Shown here: one piece after another, positions 33,842 through 42,430 of the stretch
Layout of the letters: the number at the start of each line of letters is the position of its first letter
Position numbering within the stretch: position 1 is the first letter of the stretch
NCBI GenBank assembly: GCA_045597645.1
Contig: JAZLKM010000060.1
Span: 1-54,598, forward strand
From: JAKSSE01 sp045597645
GTDB lineage: Bacteria > Bacillota > Clostridia > Lachnospirales > Lachnospiraceae
Length of the DNA stretch: 54,598 nt
Direction: 5' to 3'
Notes under the pieces: model-generated
What the model was told of the DNA's origin: nothing
The model's input: only the letters and a program-made list of their open reading frames with translations
The model's database searches: none
Position numbers and translations under genes: made by a program

Positions 33842-34900
33842 TTACTGAGCCTTAAGTTCTTTCCAGAGTTTATTTAATAGGTCAGAAGTCTGAGAATCTA
33901 GCGCAAATGCAACTTCGCACTGAGTGAGTGAATCAAGCGCAGGATATAGAGCCTCATTATTTCTATCCTCATCAGACATCTGATTAAGCACTAGGATGTT
34001 AGGAGATGAGTAGCGTACATAGTCAAAATTCTGATATCCGATGTCAGCCTTGAGCAGATAATCAAGGAACTTTGAGGCGTTCTCAACTTTCTGGCAGTCA
34101 GTTGTCATTCCCCAACAGTCTATCCAGAGGTTAGAGCCTTCCTTAGGTACTACATATGCAAGGTTCGGATTGGCTTCGATTCCGGCGTAGGCTTCACCTG
34201 AGTAGATAACACCCATTGCAGCATTGCCGGCAACTATTTCGTCACGTACCTCATCTACGAGATAAGCCTGAACATCTGTTTTTTGATTGATAAGAAGCTG
34301 CTGAGCTTCCATAATCTCGTTCTCATCTGTGGTGTTGAGAGAGTATCCTAGATACTTAAGCGCTACATAGTAAGAGTCGCGCATACTGTTCTGCATAATG
34401 ATGTTACCTGCGTATTCACCATTAAACAGGACATCCCAGCTATCAACAGGAGCGTTTACCTTTGTGGTGTCATAAAGGATACCTACGGTGCCCCAGAAAT
34501 ATGGAATAATATATTTTCCATCGGGGTCAAACGATTTGGCGAATGACATGCACTCCTCAGTGAGATATTGAGCGTTTGGTATATAATCATAGTTGAGCTC
34601 CTTCAACGCTCCCTCGTTAATAAGTCTTTGAATCATGTAATCAGATGTACAAACGAGATCATATTTTATGGCTCCTGATTTGTACTTGGTATAGAGCTCC
34701 TCAGGAGTTACAGCCTCTTCATACTTTACATGGATTCCGGTATCACGCTCGAATGAGTCGAGGATAGCTGGATCGATGTACATACCATAATTGCATACGG
34801 TAATGCTGTTAGCACTGCCACCTGAGCCGCATCCGGTCAATGCAAGTGCGCCGATGCTCATGGTGAGTACGAGCAGTGAAGAGAGTAATTTACGCTTCAA
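33842..34900 (-). CDS. potD: Spermidine/putrescine-binding lipoprotein
   Basis: A 352-residue solute-binding lipoprotein (lipobox LTGC, Cys24) of the PotD/PotF family. Typical parts: ITVCNYGMYIDP, then YDLVCTSDYMIQRL, YFWGTVGILYDT, and a WIDCWGM segment. It delivers polyamine to PotB/PotC. The start is a TTG at 34900 behind AAGGAAGG; it overlaps the end of potC by 11 bases, and an upstream in-frame ATG would lie well within potC. Polyamine is the likely ligand by gene context; exact ligand not provable. Confidence 0.88.
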   Translation of the reverse strand: MKRKLLSSLLVLTMSIGALALTGCGSGGSANSITVCNYGMYIDPAILDSFERDTGIHVKYEEAVTPEELYTKYKSGAIKYDLVCTSDYMIQRLINEGALKELNYDYIPNAQYLTEECMSFAKSFDPDGKYIIPYFWGTVGILYDTTKVNAPVDSWDVLFNGEYAGNIIMQNSMRDSYYVALKYLGYSLNTTDENEIMEAQQLLINQKTDVQAYLVDEVRDEIVAGNAAMGVIYSGEAYAGIEANPNLAYVVPKEGSNLWIDCWGMTTDCQKVENASKFLDYLLKADIGYQNFDYVRYSSPNILVLNQMSDEDRNNEALYPALDSLTQCEVAFALDSQTSDLLNKLWKELKAQ

Positions 34901-35690
34901 TTTTCCTTCCTTTCTTTTCCTTATTGGCAGACAAAATATTGACAGCCATAAGAACAATGAAAACAACAGTAAACATTATTGTGGAGAGAGCATACATTTC
35001 TGGCTTTATGCCCTTCTTCATTTCTCCATAAAGCATGGTGGAAAGAGTATTCACACCTGCGCCTTTGGTAAAGTAGGTGATGACAAAGTCATCCATTGAC
35101 ATAGTAAACGCCATAAAGAAACCGGAAACGATGCCACTTGAAAGCTGTGGCAGGGTTACTTTGAAGAAGGCGTAGACTGGTCCTGCACCAAGGTCTCTTG
35201 ATGCCTCATATATAGCACGGTTCATCTGGCGGATTCTGGGCATTACACTTAGAATCACGTAGGGAATGTTGAAGGTTATATGCGCTAAAAGTACGCTAAT
35301 CCTGCCGAGTGGGAAAAATCTTACAAAAAATAGCATAAGTGCAATACCGGTTACAATATCAGCATTGACCATGGGAATGTTAGTAAACACCATCATGGTC
35401 TTGTAGCTGTTTTTCCCGAGAGAGCAGATGCCTAGCGCACCTACGGTACCGATTATGGTAGAAATCAAGGCACTGGATAAGGCAATTATCAATGTAGTGG
35501 TAAGTGCATCCATTATCTGATGATTAGAAAACAATGTTGCATACCACTCGAATGTGAAACCTCCCCAGGTTACCCTTGACTTCGAATTGTTAAAAGAAAG
35601 TACGACAAGTACTGCTATTGGCAGATACAAAAATAGCAGTATCAGCACAACGTATAATCTGGAGATGAGGTTTTTTAGCTTTTCTACCAT
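34890..35690 (-). CDS. potC: Spermidine/putrescine permease PotC
   Basis: A 266-residue permease with six membrane segments. FNNSKSRVTWGGFTFEWY near residues 33-50 is a PotC hallmark, and the EAA loop EASRDLGAGPVYAFFKVTLP is near 165-184. Overlaps potB by 7 bases and potD by 11. Confidence 0.93.
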   Translation of the reverse strand: MVEKLKNLISRLYVVLILLFLYLPIAVLVVLSFNNSKSRVTWGGFTFEWYATLFSNHQIMDALTTTLIIALSSALISTIIGTVGALGICSLGKNSYKTMMVFTNIPMVNADIVTGIALMLFFVRFFPLGRISVLLAHITFNIPYVILSVMPRIRQMNRAIYEASRDLGAGPVYAFFKVTLPQLSSGIVSGFFMAFTMSMDDFVITYFTKGAGVNTLSTMLYGEMKKGIKPEMYALSTIMFTVVFIVLMAVNILSANKEKKGRKIEA

Positions 35691-36514
35691 AAGCCGCCTC
35701 CTCCCTCTGAGCCGTTGCCCTTCATAGTAAATATCATGGAGAGCATTACAAAAATCATGAGTGATACTGAGAGACCACTGCCCAGATTCCAGTTATAATC
35801 AAGCATAAATTCCTGCTCAATTACATTACCGATTAATTGGAGCTTGCCACCGCCCAGAATATCAGAGATAGCAAATGAGGTCATGGACGGAACAAACACC
35901 ATGATGACACCGCTTATAAGTCCGGGAAGCGACAGTGGAAAAATAATTTTTACAAAGGAAACAAAACCATTGGCTCCAAGATCTCTTGATGCCTCGAGAA
36001 TATCCTTGTTGATTTCTGAAATTGTATTGTAGATGGGGAGCACCATATAAGGCAAATAGTCATATACCATACCCAGTACGATGGCAGCTGGGGTGTTGGC
36101 GATGTGAGCTGGCGGCAACCCTAGATGTGTGAGTATAAAGTTTAGTACTCCGTTGTTAGAAATAATCATCTGAAGCGCTAGAATACGCAGAATGAAGTTC
36201 ATCCACATTGGGAGTATTAAAATAAACAGCATAAAACCGCGACTGCCAAAATTGAGGTGTCGCAGAGCTAATGTTAGAGGATAAGCCAAAAGAATGCATA
36301 TTGCAGTGGTGGCCAAAGCAATCTCAAGAGAGAAGATAAGGGCCTGCAAATGCAGTGAATCAAAGATGGCTGCGATATTACTAAATGTAAATGTCCCCTC
36401 TGATGTAGTAAGCGCATAGCGGAAGATAAAGAACATAGGCAATACTGTGAAGCCTATAATCCACAGCGCATAAGGGGAGGCAAGAATTCGCCGCTTATCA
36501 GCTGAGTGTTTCAT
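35684..36514 (-). CDS. potB: Spermidine/putrescine permease PotB
   Basis: A 276-residue permease, partner of PotC, with six membrane segments and the EAA loop EASRDLGANGFVSFVKIIFP near 172-191. SMTSFAISDILGGG is typical of the family. Starts within the last codons of potA (17-nt overlap). The extreme C-terminus is glycine-rich. Confidence 0.93.
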   Translation of the reverse strand: MKHSADKRRILASPYALWIIGFTVLPMFFIFRYALTTSEGTFTFSNIAAIFDSLHLQALIFSLEIALATTAICILLAYPLTLALRHLNFGSRGFMLFILILPMWMNFILRILALQMIISNNGVLNFILTHLGLPPAHIANTPAAIVLGMVYDYLPYMVLPIYNTISEINKDILEASRDLGANGFVSFVKIIFPLSLPGLISGVIMVFVPSMTSFAISDILGGGKLQLIGNVIEQEFMLDYNWNLGSGLSVSLMIFVMLSMIFTMKGNGSEGGGGLW

Positions 36515-37577
36515 CTTCGCAGTTTACCTCCGCACCAATTGAATGGGGCTTGTGCATTATCTGTATATCTTCGGGGTCTATGGACAGGCCTACCGTAGAG
36601 CCCGGAACAGCAGGGTCTACGCTCTGAATCTGCCAGTCGAAATGCTCGTTGTGCACGATAATCTGATACGTGGCTCCACCAAAGATAACAGAAGTAACTA
36701 CACCTGATGTAAATCCTGCTTCAGGTGCAACAATACCTAAGTCTTCCGGTCTTATTACTACGTCGACCTGCTCGTCCTTTGCAAAGCCAGAGTCGACACA
36801 AGGAATTTTAACACCAAAGACTTCAACGAGAAGATCCTGACGCATAATGCCATCAACAATGTTGCTCTCGCCTATGAAATCAGCAACAAAAGCGTTGATT
36901 GGCTCGTCATAGATGCTTTTGGAGGTACCCATCTGCTGGATACGTCCTTTGTTCATGACAACTATTCGGTCTGACATGGTCAGAGCCTCTTCCTGGTCAT
37001 GAGTTACATATATAAAGGTAATACCTACTTCTTTTTTTATTTTGATAAGCTCAGTCTGCATCTGTCGACGAAGCTTGAGGTCAAGAGCGCCAAGTGGTTC
37101 GTCTAAAAGCAGGATGTCAGGCTCATTTACAATAGCCCTGGCAATGGCGATACGCTGCTGTTGTCCGCCAGATAGAGAGTCTGTCTTGCGATATTCATAG
37201 CCTTCCATACCAACAAGCTTGAGGGCATAAGAAATCTTGTCACGGATGTATTCACGTGATTTTTTCTTTAGCTTTAAGCCAAAGGCAATATTTTCTTCAA
37301 TATTCATGTGTGGAAATAAAGAATATTTCTGAAACACAGTATTGACGGGGCGTTTGTCAGGCGGAAGAGAGGTGATATCCGTGTCATGTAAAAGGATACG
37401 ACCCTCATCCGGCTTTTCAAAACCACCAATAAGACGCAACGTTGTGGTCTTTCCGCAACCGGAAGGACCTAAAAGAGTGAGAAACTCGTTCTCAGAAACA
37501 CTGAGATCTAGATTCTCGAGGACGGGGGTACCGTCAAAAGATTTACTGATGTTTTGTAGAGTGATAAGTCCTCCCAA
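36498..37577 (-). CDS. potA: Spermidine/putrescine ABC ATPase PotA
   Basis: A 359-residue ATPase: Walker A GPSGCGKTT at 37-45, LSGGQQQ signature at 135-141, Walker B LLLDEP at 156-161, C-terminal TOBE-type regulatory domain. It powers uptake through PotBC. The start is inferred as TTG at 37577 with AGGAGG nine bases upstream; the in-frame ATG at 37613 lacks a ribosome site and lies almost against the tRNA. It is the only intact ABC transport ATPase in the window. The upstream tRNA-Thr promoter may drive the operon. Confidence 0.92.
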   Translation of the reverse strand: MGGLITLQNISKSFDGTPVLENLDLSVSENEFLTLLGPSGCGKTTTLRLIGGFEKPDEGRILLHDTDITSLPPDKRPVNTVFQKYSLFPHMNIEENIAFGLKLKKKSREYIRDKISYALKLVGMEGYEYRKTDSLSGGQQQRIAIARAIVNEPDILLLDEPLGALDLKLRRQMQTELIKIKKEVGITFIYVTHDQEEALTMSDRIVVMNKGRIQQMGTSKSIYDEPINAFVADFIGESNIVDGIMRQDLLVEVFGVKIPCVDSGFAKDEQVDVVIRPEDLGIVAPEAGFTSGVVTSVIFGGATYQIIVHNEHFDWQIQSVDPAVPGSTVGLSIDPEDIQIMHKPHSIGAEVNCEDETLS

Positions 37578-37617
37578 CTCATAAACCCTCCTATGAGAAC
37601 AACGTTGATACATTAAG

Positions 37618-37690
37618 AGCTCCGAGCCGGAATCGAACCGGCGACCTACGCATTACGAGTGCGTTGCTCTACCGACTGAGCCATCGAAGC
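37618..37690 (-). tRNA. tRNA-Thr (anticodon CGT)
   Basis: A 73-nt cloverleaf on the minus strand: acceptor GCTTCGA/TCGGAGC with one G-U pair, D arm GCTC-AGTCGGTA-GAGC, anticodon arm ACGCA-CTCGTAA-TGCGT (anticodon CGT, reads ACG), T arm GCCGG-TTCGATT-CCGGC, discriminator T. CCA is not encoded. The potA start is 40 bp downstream with no terminator between. Confidence 0.95.
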
Positions 37691-37701
37691 AAGTCCGACA
37701 T

Positions 37702-37730
37702 ATTATATATATAGGAAAAAATTTTTGCAA
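37702..37730 (-). promoter_or_regulatory. Promoter of tRNA-Thr and probably potABCD
   Basis: On the minus strand TTGCAA (37730-37725), 17 bp spacer, TATAAT (37707-37702). Start predicted near 37695, about five bases before the tRNA. Confidence 0.8.
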
Positions 37731-37752
37731 GGAATTTTTTTTGGGAGCTTGC

Positions 37753-37781
37753 TTGATGAAGGGACGTTAATCTGATATAAT
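37753..37781 (+). promoter_or_regulatory. Promoter of queH
   Basis: TTGATG (37753-37758), 17 bp spacer, TATAAT (37776-37781) with an extended TGA before it. Divergent from the tRNA-Thr promoter, with 22 bp between the two -35 boxes. Confidence 0.8.
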
Positions 37782-37824
37782 ACACGAAAATTTTCGCCAA
37801 TACGGAAAACTACTTTTAATAAAT

Positions 37825-38442
37825 ATGGAAAATTATTCTAAAAAATTAGAAGAACTGATAGCAGGTCTGGGTGAAACAGTTCCTAAGCTTTTACTTCATG
37901 CCTGTTGCGCACCGTGCAGTAGCTACTGCATAGAGTACCTTTCAGAATATTTTGAGATAACTGTATTGTACTACAACCCAAATATTACTCCGGATGAGGA
38001 GTATATACATAGGATTGAGGAGCTAAGAAGGTTTATAAGTGAATTTCCTACCAGACATAAGGTTGAGATGATAGAGACCAGCCCGTGCCATCAGGATTTC
38101 CTTGATGCTGTAAAAGGTTTAGAGGCACTTCCGGAAGGCGGAGATAGATGTTTTGTCTGCTACAGACAGAGGATGGAGGAAGCGGCGAGACTTGCTGCTG
38201 AGGGCGGATTTGATTATTTTACGACCACATTGTCAATTAGCCCGCTAAAGAATGCAGCCAAAATTAATGAGATAGGCGAGGAGCTTGCTACTATATACAA
38301 TGTCGCACATCTCCCGTCTGACTTTAAAAAGAAGAATGGATATCTTCGTAGCACACAGCTGTCCAATGAGTATAAAATGTATAGGCAGGACTACTGTGGC
38401 TGTGAGTTTTCCAAAAGAGATAGATGCAAAAATAAAACGTGA
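37825..38442 (+). CDS. queH: Epoxyqueuosine reductase QueH
   Basis: A 205-residue QueH (DUF208), which reduces epoxyqueuosine to queuosine in tRNA. Cysteine motifs fit the metal and Fe-S ligands: HACCAPC (25-31), DRCFVCY near 110, and YCGCEFS near the C-terminus. It is the non-orthologous replacement for QueG common in anaerobes. No ribosome site is obvious just upstream of the ATG. Other queuosine genes are not in the window. Its 3' end may overlap a small frame. Confidence 0.92.
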   Translation: MENYSKKLEELIAGLGETVPKLLLHACCAPCSSYCIEYLSEYFEITVLYYNPNITPDEEYIHRIEELRRFISEFPTRHKVEMIETSPCHQDFLDAVKGLEALPEGGDRCFVCYRQRMEEAARLAAEGGFDYFTTTLSISPLKNAAKINEIGEELATIYNVAHLPSDFKKKNGYLRSTQLSNEYKMYRQDYCGCEFSKRDRCKNKT

Positions 38443-38557
38443 TATAATTAGCTGCGAAGCAGCAGCTGCTTATGAGCAGGTAGCGAAGCGGATTGCGAAT
38501 GACATTGAATTAAAAGGATATCCCCTGAGCATAGCTCTGGGTGCTTTTGAAGGATAG
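38396..38557 (+). CDS. Possible small overlapping gene (53 aa)
   Basis: A frame starting with GTG at 38396, with AGGA at 38387-38390, overlaps the last 47 bases of queH and runs to TAG at 38555-38557, 20 bp before argH. The product would be an amphipathic helical peptide ending KGYPLSIALGAFEG; its codon use looks ordinary. An alternative GTG is at 38402. A perfect TATAAT (38443-38448) and a GCTGC-GAA-GCAGC hairpin lie in the same stretch, so it could instead be an argH promoter and leader. I recognise no family. Confidence 0.3.
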   Translation: MAVSFPKEIDAKIKRDIISCEAAAAYEQVAKRIANDIELKGYPLSIALGAFEG

Positions 38558-38577
38558 TTCAGAGAAAGGATTTCAAT

Positions 38578-39957
38578 ATGGCACAGTTGTGGGGCGGACG
38601 ATTCACAAAGCCTACAGACCAATTGGTTTACGACTTTAATGCGTCTATAACATTTGACAAGAGATTTTTCCACGAGGATGTGGAGGGAAGCAAGGCACAT
38701 GTGACAATGCTTGCGGCGGTTGGAGTACTTACACAGGACGAAAAGGACACTATCATTGCCGGGCTTGACAGTATTGTGGCAGATGTCGATGCTGGCCAGC
38801 TTGAGATTACCACAGAGTATGAAGATATCCATAGCTTTGTTGAGGCAGTGCTTACTCAGCGTGTGGGAGAGGCGGGCAAAAAGCTTCACACAGGCAGAAG
38901 CCGAAACGACCAAGCGGCTCTTGATATGAGATTATATATAAGAAACCAGATGGATGAGATGGATGGACTGCTAAAGCATTTCCTTGAGACCATACTCGAG
39001 CTTATGAAGAAAAACACAACCACTTATATGCCAGGGTTCACTCATCTTCAGAAGGCTCAGCCCGTTACATTGGCGCACCATTTGGGAGCATACTTTGAGA
39101 TGTTTAGACGTGATCGTGAACGCATAGCCGATATGAGACGTCACAACAACCTGTGTCCACTGGGTGCAGGCGCTTTGGCGGGCACCACATATCCGCTAGA
39201 TCGTGATATGACAGCAAAGCTGCTTGACTTCGATGGTCCTACTCGAAATAGTATGGACACAGTATCTGACAAAGACTTTGTCCTTGATTTTCTGTATGGA
39301 TTGTCAATGGTTGCAATGCATTTGTCTAGATTTTCAGAGGAAATGATTCTGTGGAACTCAAACGAGTACAGATTTGTTGAGATAGATGATGCGTATAGTA
39401 CAGGAAGCAGTATTATGCCGCAGAAGAAGAATCCGGATATTGCAGAGCTGGTAAGAGGTAAGACCGGACGTGTGTATGGTGCACTTATGCAGCTGCTCAC
39501 CACAATGAAGGGATTGCCATTAGCATATAATAAGGATATGCAGGAGGACAAAGAGCTGGCCTTCGATGCAATCGATACAGTAAAAAACTGCGTTGTTTTG
39601 TTCGATGGCATGCTCAGCTCTACAACCTTTAGAAACGATGTGATGGAAAAAAGTGCTACGGGCGGCTTCACCAATGCAACGGATGCAGCAGACTATCTGG
39701 TTAAACATGGGGTGCCATTCAGAGATGCCCATAGTATAATTGGAAGACTCGTTCTTGCATGCATAGACAAGGGCTGTGCAATTGATGATATGAGCCTGGA
39801 GGAACTAAAAGGATTTTCCGAGGCATTCGAAGAGGATGTGTATGAGGAAATTTCACTTGGAACATGTGTAAACAAACGTCTAACTACAGGAGCTCCCAGT
39901 GAGCAATCTATGCAGCAGGCGATTAAGTTAGAAGAGAAATATTTAAAGGAGAATTAA
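38578..39957 (+). CDS. argH: Argininosuccinate lyase
   Basis: A 459-residue argininosuccinate lyase, last step of arginine synthesis. Starts MAQLWGGRF; HTGRSRNDQ at 104-112; catalytic-serine signature GSSIMPQKKNPD at 276-287. Ribosome site AAAGGA upstream. argG is not adjacent. asd begins two bases after the stop codon. Confidence 0.96.
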   Translation: MAQLWGGRFTKPTDQLVYDFNASITFDKRFFHEDVEGSKAHVTMLAAVGVLTQDEKDTIIAGLDSIVADVDAGQLEITTEYEDIHSFVEAVLTQRVGEAGKKLHTGRSRNDQAALDMRLYIRNQMDEMDGLLKHFLETILELMKKNTTTYMPGFTHLQKAQPVTLAHHLGAYFEMFRRDRERIADMRRHNNLCPLGAGALAGTTYPLDRDMTAKLLDFDGPTRNSMDTVSDKDFVLDFLYGLSMVAMHLSRFSEEMILWNSNEYRFVEIDDAYSTGSSIMPQKKNPDIAELVRGKTGRVYGALMQLLTTMKGLPLAYNKDMQEDKELAFDAIDTVKNCVVLFDGMLSSTTFRNDVMEKSATGGFTNATDAADYLVKHGVPFRDAHSIIGRLVLACIDKGCAIDDMSLEELKGFSEAFEEDVYEEISLGTCVNKRLTTGAPSEQSMQQAIKLEEKYLKEN

Positions 39958-39958
39958 G

Positions 39959-41050
39959 ATGAGCGAGAAACTTAAGGTAGGTATTTTAGGCGGAACCGGT
40001 ATGGTAGGTCAGAGATTTATATCTCTTTTGGAGAATCACCCATGGTTTGAGGTAACTACAATTGCAGCAAGCCCTAGAAGTGCAGGCCAGACCTATGAGC
40101 AGGCAGTAGCAGGTCGTTGGAAGATGACTACTCCTATGCCGGAGGCTGTGAAGAATATTATCGTTATGAACGTTAACGAGGTTGAAAAGGTAGCAGCTGA
40201 GGTTGACTTTGTATTCTCAGCAGTTGACATGACCAAGGATGAGATTAAGGCAATCGAGGAGGCATACGCCAAGACCGAGACACCGGTAGTATCAAACAAC
40301 AGTGCTCATCGTTGGACTCCAGACGTACCTATGGTAGTTCCGGAGATTAACCCACAGCATATGGAAGTAATCGAGTATCAGAAGAAGAGACTTGGAACCA
40401 CAAGAGGCTTCGTAGCTGTCAAGCCTAACTGCTCAATTCAGTCTTATGCTCCAGTACTCACCGCATGGAAAGAGTTTGAGCCATATGAAGTAGTGGCAAC
40501 CACATACCAGGCAATCTCAGGTGCAGGAAAGACCTTTAAGGATTGGCCGGAAATGGAAGGAAATATTATTCCATACATCGGCGGTGAGGAAGAGAAGTCA
40601 GAGAAGGAGCCACTTCGTATCTGGGGTGAGATTAACAAGGATAAGGGCGTTATAGAGCCGGCAACTAGTCCGGTTATCACCTGCCAGTGCATCCGTGTTC
40701 CAGTACTTAATGGACACACTGCAGCTGTATTCGTAAAATTTAAGAAGAATCCTACCAAGGAGCAGCTTATCGAGAAGCTTGTTAACTTCAAGGGAGTACC
40801 TCAGGAGCTTGAGCTTCCTTCAGCACCGAAGCAGTTCATTCAGTACCTTGAGGAAGACAATCGTCCTCAGGTAGCACTCGACGTTGACTATGAGCGCGGA
40901 ATGGGCGTATCAGTTGGACGTATCCGTGAGGACAGTGTATATGATTGGAAGTTTGTAGGTCTGTCACACAATACCGTTCGTGGTGCAGCAGGTGGTGCAG
41001 TTCTTTGCGCAGAGCTTCTCAAAGCACAGGGATATATCACTAAGAAGTAA
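39959..41050 (+). CDS. asd: Aspartate-semialdehyde dehydrogenase
   Basis: A 363-residue ASADH of the fungal/archaeal subclass, making aspartate semialdehyde for lysine, threonine and methionine. NADP loop GGTGMVG is at 11-17, catalytic Cys158 in KPNCSIQ, and His253 in RVPVLNGH. Ribosome site AAAGGAG lies in the end of argH, so they are co-transcribed. It is high in codons typical of well-expressed genes here. It supplies metA and thrC elsewhere in the window. Confidence 0.95.
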   Translation: MSEKLKVGILGGTGMVGQRFISLLENHPWFEVTTIAASPRSAGQTYEQAVAGRWKMTTPMPEAVKNIIVMNVNEVEKVAAEVDFVFSAVDMTKDEIKAIEEAYAKTETPVVSNNSAHRWTPDVPMVVPEINPQHMEVIEYQKKRLGTTRGFVAVKPNCSIQSYAPVLTAWKEFEPYEVVATTYQAISGAGKTFKDWPEMEGNIIPYIGGEEEKSEKEPLRIWGEINKDKGVIEPATSPVITCQCIRVPVLNGHTAAVFVKFKKNPTKEQLIEKLVNFKGVPQELELPSAPKQFIQYLEEDNRPQVALDVDYERGMGVSVGRIREDSVYDWKFVGLSHNTVRGAAGGAVLCAELLKAQGYITKK

Positions 41051-41065
41051 TAATCTGAGGGTAAA

Positions 41066-42427
41066 ATGGTAGGTCACGTTGCAGCTTTAAAAGAATTAGA
41101 GGATCGATACAAGACAGCGGGAAATAGTCTCGTTGTCTTGTACGGTAGAGATGGAAGCGGTAGGGAATCGCTGGCTAAGGCTTTTTTGAAAAATAAAAAG
41201 TACTTTTATTTTTGCGCCAGCGCGGTTTCGCCGGAATATCAGAAGCGTATGGTCAAGCAGGAAGTGTCTGAAAAGTATGAAACCAGACTGCTTAAGGATA
41301 CGTATGATGAATGTTTCACAAGAATAAAAAGTGGTGATGCATCAAAGCTGGTTGTAGTGATTGATAACTTCGACCTGGCATTAAAAAAGGATCCTGAGTT
41401 TGTGTCGGCATTGCTTAAGCTTAAGGCTAAAAAGTTATACCCGGGTCCAGTTATGATAATACTTGCAACGTCGGCGGTGAGCTTTGCACGAGAAGGACTC
41501 TCTGATGTGTTTGGAGAGGACATTAAAAAGATAGACAGTGTAATAGGTATAGCAGATAGGACATTCCTGGACATTGTTAGAAGCTTCCCGGATTTTACTG
41601 TACGTCAGAGCGTTGAGCTCTTTGGGGTTATGGGTGGTGTGCCTGCATACTTAAGTAAGTGGAATTCAAAACAGGATTTAAGAACCAATGTATGCAGACT
41701 TATCCTATCACCACAAGGGATTTTTAGAAATGAAGCAGAGAGCTTTCTTGGCGGAGAATTGAGAGAGCTTTCTGTCTACAATACTATTTTGGCGTCGATA
41801 GCAGCTGGCAACGAAAAGCTGAATGACCTCTATACAGACACTGGTTATGTAAGAGCTAAAATCAGTGTATATCTTAAGGCATTGTCAGCATTTGATGTTG
41901 TAGAGAAGATAGTGTCGTTTGAGACAGGTGGCTGGGAGAATACCAAGAAGGGTATTTATACTATCAAGAACAGATTCATACATTTTTGGTATAAGTTTGT
42001 ATTTCCGCACAAATCTGATTTGGAAATAATGGCGCCTGAGGACTTTTACGATACTTACATTGCGCCAGGCCTTGAGTCATATCTTGAAAAATATTTTGTA
42101 GATGTATGCAAGGAATATCTTATACTTCTGAATCAGGTAGGTAAGCTGCCTATGAAACTGGCTCATATAGGTACGTGGGTCGGCAAGCAGGGAAATATTG
42201 ATATTATTGGTCAGAATGCTGTAAGGGAAAATATTGTGGGTATCTGCAATTGGTCCAAGGATGAGATGGGTATTGAGCAGCTGGATGATCTTGAGAAGGC
42301 AATGCGTCAGGCAAAGATTACAGCTAAGGTAAAATATCTGTTTTCAGCTAAAGCTTTCTCGAAGGAGCTTATGGAAAAGGCTGACACTGATGAGTCAGTA
42401 GTACTCATTGACATGAAGGAATTATAG
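41066..42427 (+). CDS. DUF234-type ATPase paralogue with degraded motifs
   Basis: A 453-residue protein with the same architecture as the ATPase at 9344-10786: N-terminal P-loop domain, MGGVPAYL (there LGGIPYYL), winged-helix region, and C-terminal GNIDIIG segment. The catalytic elements are altered. The P-loop reads GRDGSGRES (27-35), Lys replaced by Arg33; Walker B reads VVVIDNFD (96-103), Glu replaced by Asn; the C-terminal ExK is replaced by CNW. The frame is open and complete with normal codon use and it sits in a housekeeping run between asd and topB, so it may be a maintained non-catalytic relative. Function unknown. Confidence 0.72.
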   Translation: MVGHVAALKELEDRYKTAGNSLVVLYGRDGSGRESLAKAFLKNKKYFYFCASAVSPEYQKRMVKQEVSEKYETRLLKDTYDECFTRIKSGDASKLVVVIDNFDLALKKDPEFVSALLKLKAKKLYPGPVMIILATSAVSFAREGLSDVFGEDIKKIDSVIGIADRTFLDIVRSFPDFTVRQSVELFGVMGGVPAYLSKWNSKQDLRTNVCRLILSPQGIFRNEAESFLGGELRELSVYNTILASIAAGNEKLNDLYTDTGYVRAKISVYLKALSAFDVVEKIVSFETGGWENTKKGIYTIKNRFIHFWYKFVFPHKSDLEIMAPEDFYDTYIAPGLESYLEKYFVDVCKEYLILLNQVGKLPMKLAHIGTWVGKQGNIDIIGQNAVRENIVGICNWSKDEMGIEQLDDLEKAMRQAKITAKVKYLFSAKAFSKELMEKADTDESVVLIDMKEL

Positions 42428-42430
42428 TAG

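Noticed and set aside
38500..38577. ARG box for ArgR upstream of argH
   Set aside because: Only a half-site-like TGAATTAAAA at about 38508-38517; the second half does not match.
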